Shown piece after piece: positions 60,417 to 64,000 of a stretch of 64,000 nt of DNA. Source of the DNA: Flavobacterium sp. HJJ (GTDB taxonomy: Bacteria > Bacteroidota > Bacteroidia > Flavobacteriales > Flavobacteriaceae); contig NZ_JADKPR010000004.1 of the NCBI RefSeq assembly GCF_015351475.1, positions 62,001-126,000 on the forward strand, written 5' to 3'. The notes under the pieces were generated by a model. That model saw only the letters and a list, made by a program, of their open reading frames with translations. It was not told the origin of the DNA and made no database searches. The position numbers and the translations under genes were made by a program. The first letter of the stretch is position 1. Every line of letters begins with the position of its first letter.

Positions 60417-62099
60417 TTACAACATTTTTAACACAAAATCCTTAGCCTTAATAAACTTCTCTATTAATTTATCATTTTCATGCTTTCCAATTAATAATTT
60501 ATTATCATTTGTATAAAAACATTTTCCGTTTAAAAGTTTGAAATTATTTTCTACTAAAATTTTAGCATCTTCATTTGATAAATCTTTTTCATAAATCTCA
60601 AATTTTGAAACGGCTGAATTATTAAAGAATTTCATAAATTTATTTCTAAACTCTAGTTTCGTTTTATCTCTGAAATCTTTAATTTTAGTTTCATTAAATG
60701 CAGAATACGATTTTAAAACGTACAGGAAATTTATTTGATATTGATGAACAAAAAGCGTGTCCCTATCAAATAATCTATCCACAAAATGAAAAGATTTTAC
60801 AGGAATTTCTTTTTTATGTTTTAACGAATGTTTTTCAAAATCATGAATATCTTCTATATAACCATAAATGAAGAAATTTGGAGTAATGTTATAACCTTCT
60901 GTTATTTCATCTCTGTATCTAATGTTCTCTTTATAAACATCATTATTATTTAGTAAATCGATGTTAAACTGAATTACATTTTTAGCATATGTAAACTGTT
61001 TGTATTTAGATAATTTACCAGCTTCGCTTCCAGATTTATAATATTTAGAATCCCCAATATAAAATATATCGGAAGTATCTATTAATGATTTATAATCAAA
61101 AATATGATCAATAATTTTGCCATCCTCATTATATTTTAATTCATCTAAAGAGACGCTGTTTATTTCTTTCTTTTCATCTAATTTGTCTGAAAACAGCTTA
61201 TCAATCATATCTTCAAAAACAAGATTGTAGTTTCTTACCGATATAAATTCTTCTTTTTTCTTTTTCCTACTGCTTGTATCGGTTTTTGAAAAATACAGTT
61301 CACATAAAACATACATTCGTTTTAAAGTATCAGAGAAATAACGATACTTTATTTTTTTTAATTTTGACAATCCATTTTTTTGCAGTTTTTCAAAACTTTC
61401 GCCTTTGATAATATTGTAGCTTGAATCAATTTTAAGATGAAGCTGATGTTCTTTATTAAAATGATTTAATATTGAAAAAAAGTAAGTTAAAAGTTCTTCT
61501 TCTGTATTTACAATCTTCTTTTTATTATTTATTTCAATATAAATCGATGTATTTTTTGAAGAAAATATAGGTAAAGATTTTCTAATAGTTTTATCCCATT
61601 TAGGTTTCTTTACTTGATTGGATTTATATTCAATATGTTTATATAGAATAGTGTTTTTATTCTTTTTATAAAAATTAACAAAACTTAAAAGCAAATCCAA
61701 ATAGGAATATTCTAAATCACCCAGATTAGTATTTAACTCAAAAGCTAATGAAGATTCAATAATTGAAGTCTCTCTAATTCTTCGTTTATATTCTGTAAGG
61801 CTATTGTAAAAATAAACTAATAATTGACGTATCCATTTATACTTTTCATCACGTTTAAAAGTTTCTGATTTTTCAAAATCAAACAGATCATCTTTAGAAA
61901 TTCCAAAAACAGTTTCTTGATTATCCCTCATAAAGACTTTAGGCAACATATAAACCAATTCCTTTTTTTCGAAAGAATGGTAGTATCCTACCGAAATTAT
62001 CTTGCCAATACTTCCGATTTGATTGTAAAATTTTGGATCGTCAAATACAGAAGTTAAGTTGTCAATTAAATAATCTTCGCCTTCAATTAGAATCTTCAT
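60417..62099 (-). CDS. LlaJI/McrC-like restriction endonuclease subunit
   Basis: 560 residues. The C-terminal half has a PD-(D/E)XK nuclease core: NLVFEDMIDKLFSD, IIDHIFDYKSLID, then FYIGDSKYYK giving the D...DxK signature. The N-terminal half is helical with Lys- and Tyr-rich segments and is probably for DNA or subunit contact. The pairing with an McrB-like GTPase, one base apart, is that of R.LlaJI (a two-subunit, methylation-protected type II system) and of McrBC. The presence of a cytosine methyltransferase gene upstream favours LlaJI over methyl-directed McrBC. Confidence 0.82.
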   Translation of the reverse strand: MKILIEGEDYLIDNLTSVFDDPKFYNQIGSIGKIISVGYYHSFEKKELVYMLPKVFMRDNQETVFGISKDDLFDFEKSETFKRDEKYKWIRQLLVYFYNSLTEYKRRIRETSIIESSLAFELNTNLGDLEYSYLDLLLSFVNFYKKNKNTILYKHIEYKSNQVKKPKWDKTIRKSLPIFSSKNTSIYIEINNKKKIVNTEEELLTYFFSILNHFNKEHQLHLKIDSSYNIIKGESFEKLQKNGLSKLKKIKYRYFSDTLKRMYVLCELYFSKTDTSSRKKKKEEFISVRNYNLVFEDMIDKLFSDKLDEKKEINSVSLDELKYNEDGKIIDHIFDYKSLIDTSDIFYIGDSKYYKSGSEAGKLSKYKQFTYAKNVIQFNIDLLNNNDVYKENIRYRDEITEGYNITPNFFIYGYIEDIHDFEKHSLKHKKEIPVKSFHFVDRLFDRDTLFVHQYQINFLYVLKSYSAFNETKIKDFRDKTKLEFRNKFMKFFNNSAVSKFEIYEKDLSNEDAKILVENNFKLLNGKCFYTNDNKLLIGKHENDKLIEKFIKAKDFVLKML

Positions 62100-62100
62100 T

Positions 62101-63627
62101 TTAGATAGTCGCTTTTACAATAGTTCCTATTTTTAAAGCTTCTAGAATCCTCATAACTTCATCCTTCCCATTTGTTTCAACTGGAAAAAAATCTTCATAT
62201 GAAACATCTTTTGCAAAAATAGAATCTGAACTATCTTCATCTTTAAAAACATCATTCCATAAATAGAATATTGCTTTGTTTGTAAATTCTTTTAAAGATA
62301 TTTCTTTAGAGTCCGATTTTATAAAATAATTACCAATGCACTTATCCATGCCAAGATTTGGATTCGTTTTGATTATTGCATTTACATTTTTAATAAAATC
62401 AATCCATTTAAAATAAGTTGCTTCATCAATTTTAACTCTGTATTCAAATGATTCATTTTCTGGAATATCATCATAACAAATTGGAATATATTCCCAATTC
62501 CAGCGCCTTTTGAATGCACTATCCATCGGAAAAAGAGATTGATCAGAAGTATTCATTGTAGCCAATAGTCTCAAATTTGGTGGTAATTTCAAACCTGATT
62601 TTATACCACTGTGTTCTACTCCAAGTTCTGCAATCAAATGTTCTTGCAATTCCGATGAGGGTGTTACATCATAATTGCTGTTTCTATCTAATAATTGAAA
62701 AATATCTCCAAAAATTTCGGCACAATTACCTCTATTAATTTCTTCAATAGCAAGATAATATTGATTATCTAAATCTAACCAAGCTTTGGTGTAAATATTT
62801 GTAAAAACCTGTGGCACAAATTCATATTTTATTTCCCCATCTCTTGAAATAGGTTTATAACCACCTACAAAACAAGCGTTGTCATATTCTGGATGAAATG
62901 TTATTCTTTCATAGTATTTCTTGTCCAAAACCTTTAATGTTTCGTTTACTTTGAATGATTTTCCTGTTCCTGGCGCACCGTAGTAGATGGTGTTTAGAGT
63001 TTCTTCATTATTTATAGTCCCTGAAGTTTGAATGCCTGAAAATCTTGTCTCTAAATAATCATAAACATCAGGTTTTTGGGTAAGACTATAAATCAAACTA
63101 CCTAATTTTGCAGATGATGCATCGGGTACATTAATGATTTTTAAAATAACTGACCCAAAAAAATCGGAAGTCCCTCTAACTTTATAATTATCAGGCGTCC
63201 CATTTAAAATAGATTTAGCACCAAAATTTAATTGATGTTCAGAACTCGCAAACATACTTTTAAACAATTCCAAATCGGCTAAATCTAAATCTCCTGTATT
63301 TGTTAAATCACCATTGTTATTAATAAATTCCCCTAAAACATTTTTATCATTTAGAGCCTTTATATTATCAAACGAATCTGAATATTTTTTTAATTCTGTC
63401 GCAAAAGGTTTTATTTTAACAGCAAATGAAATATACTGACTTGGAACAAAAATGATGTTGTTTTCAGATTGAAATTTAATTGAATGTGATTCTACTTTTT
63501 CAACACTTGGCAATTCATTTAAAGCAACTTTGTCACTATTATTAAATGTAACTTCAGGCCAGTCAGTATTTTGTAGAAAATATTTTTTTAATTCGCTTCC
63601 TAATTCCGATATGTCAACTAAACTCAT
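62101..63627 (-). CDS. McrB-like AAA+ GTPase restriction subunit
   Basis: 508 residues. Residues 1-205 are a variable N-terminal domain, in this family used for DNA binding. The AAA+ module follows: Walker A GAPGTGKS (217-224), Walker B YLAIEEINRGNCAEIFGD, and the McrB signature LATMNTSDQSLFPMDSAFKRRWNW, which in McrB confers GTP use. It should move along DNA and activate the nuclease encoded next to it. Start 63627 lies 12 nt after the methyltransferase stop. Confidence 0.88.
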   Translation of the reverse strand: MSLVDISELGSELKKYFLQNTDWPEVTFNNSDKVALNELPSVEKVESHSIKFQSENNIIFVPSQYISFAVKIKPFATELKKYSDSFDNIKALNDKNVLGEFINNNGDLTNTGDLDLADLELFKSMFASSEHQLNFGAKSILNGTPDNYKVRGTSDFFGSVILKIINVPDASSAKLGSLIYSLTQKPDVYDYLETRFSGIQTSGTINNEETLNTIYYGAPGTGKSFKVNETLKVLDKKYYERITFHPEYDNACFVGGYKPISRDGEIKYEFVPQVFTNIYTKAWLDLDNQYYLAIEEINRGNCAEIFGDIFQLLDRNSNYDVTPSSELQEHLIAELGVEHSGIKSGLKLPPNLRLLATMNTSDQSLFPMDSAFKRRWNWEYIPICYDDIPENESFEYRVKIDEATYFKWIDFIKNVNAIIKTNPNLGMDKCIGNYFIKSDSKEISLKEFTNKAIFYLWNDVFKDEDSSDSIFAKDVSYEDFFPVETNGKDEVMRILEALKIGTIVKATI

Positions 63628-63639
63628 ATGATGTAAATT

Positions 63640-64000
63640 TTAAAGTAATTGTTTTTTAATTTCATTAAAAACTGCTTGAATAACAGGAACCGAAACACTA
63701 TTTCCAAATTGTTTATAAGCCTGATTATCTGAAACCGGAATAACATAATTTTCTGGATAACCTTGCAGGTTTCCAGCTTCTCTTGGAGTTAATTTTCTTG
63801 GATTTGCATCAGTTTGCTCAATCAAAATTTCACTTCCATCCTTGTAATATCGTGCAGATATTGTACTTGTATATTGAGTTTTTTCATTTACTGATGAAAA
63901 CCCAAATCCATTTCCTTTTTCTTTATGTTCTTTCCTTCTTCGGATGTGTCCCGCAAATAATTTATCCGAAATCGTATATTTTACATCTGGTCTTTTTATT
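63640..64000 (-). CDS. DNA (cytosine-5-)-methyltransferase, C-terminal part
   Basis: The frame is open to the right window edge; about 119 C-terminal residues are visible, so the catalytic PCQ motif lies outside. The visible part has motif IX/X: ANPRKLTPREAGNLQGYPENY and AYKQFGNSVSVPVIQAVFNEI, which are unique to m5C methyltransferases. It heads the cluster methyltransferase - GTPase - nuclease - vsr. The target sequence cannot be read from this fragment. Confidence 0.92.
   Translation of the reverse strand, partial: IKRPDVKYTISDKLFAGHIRRRKEHKEKGNGFGFSSVNEKTQYTSTISARYYKDGSEILIEQTDANPRKLTPREAGNLQGYPENYVIPVSDNQAYKQFGNSVSVPVIQAVFNEIKKQLL

Noticed and set aside
60417..63627. Methyl-directed McrBC restriction system
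   Set aside because: A cytosine methyltransferase gene directly precedes it and Vsr follows, which fits a protected LlaJI-type system better. Not fully excluded.
1..64000. CRISPR array, prophage or insertion sequence
   Set aside because: No regularly spaced direct repeats, no cas genes, no phage structural genes and no transposase were found. The only dispersed repeats are the structured elements reported.

Overview
The window is chromosomal DNA from a member of the Bacteroidota, most likely Flavobacterium or a close relative. Base composition is AT-rich. Almost every promoter I can recognise has the Bacteroidota form, TTG/TTTG then about 18-20 nt then TAnnTTTG. SusC/SusD pairs, TPR sensor kinases, a DnaE polymerase with a fused exonuclease, and many short lipoproteins and outer-membrane barrels support the same placement.

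Layout. 1-3.8 kb: the tail of a LytTR regulator, a tiny exported protein ending in an exact 16-residue duplication, and a TPR histidine kinase/response regulator pair. 3.8-20.5 kb: housekeeping and small genes (thiL, pfkB, a DinB protein with a divergent-type operator and a convergent WYL regulator, lepA, dusB, a LolC/E-like permease, rbfA, methylmalonyl-CoA epimerase, three tRNA genes, a DUF58 protein, trxA, a porin). 20.8-25.3 kb: dnaE. 27.3-33.9 kb: leuC, leuD, a citramalate-synthase-type enzyme and leuB, interrupted by a monooxygenase-fold protein and a methyltransferase. 34.1-49.4 kb: a seven-gene minus-strand run with two SusC/SusD pairs and three fasciclin-domain lipoproteins. 50.2-55.2 kb: iron-sulfur genes (ferredoxin, NifU-type, Mrp), an alkyltransferase-like DNA repair protein, a LysE exporter and trmB. 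56.4-59.4 kb: a 27-codon small gene, then an rtcB-prfH-TPR operon. 59.4-64 kb: a ribosome hibernation factor and a restriction-modification island (cytosine methyltransferase, McrB-like GTPase, LlaJI/McrC-like nuclease, Vsr).

The most interesting systems are the rtcB-prfH operon, which pairs an RNA ligase with a release-factor homologue and a third, undescribed TPR protein; the secreted repeat peptide beside a sensor kinase; a dispersed repeat whose three copies keep their flanks while changing both arms of the hairpin; and the SusCD/fasciclin locus. All calls come from reading the sequence; no database search was run.
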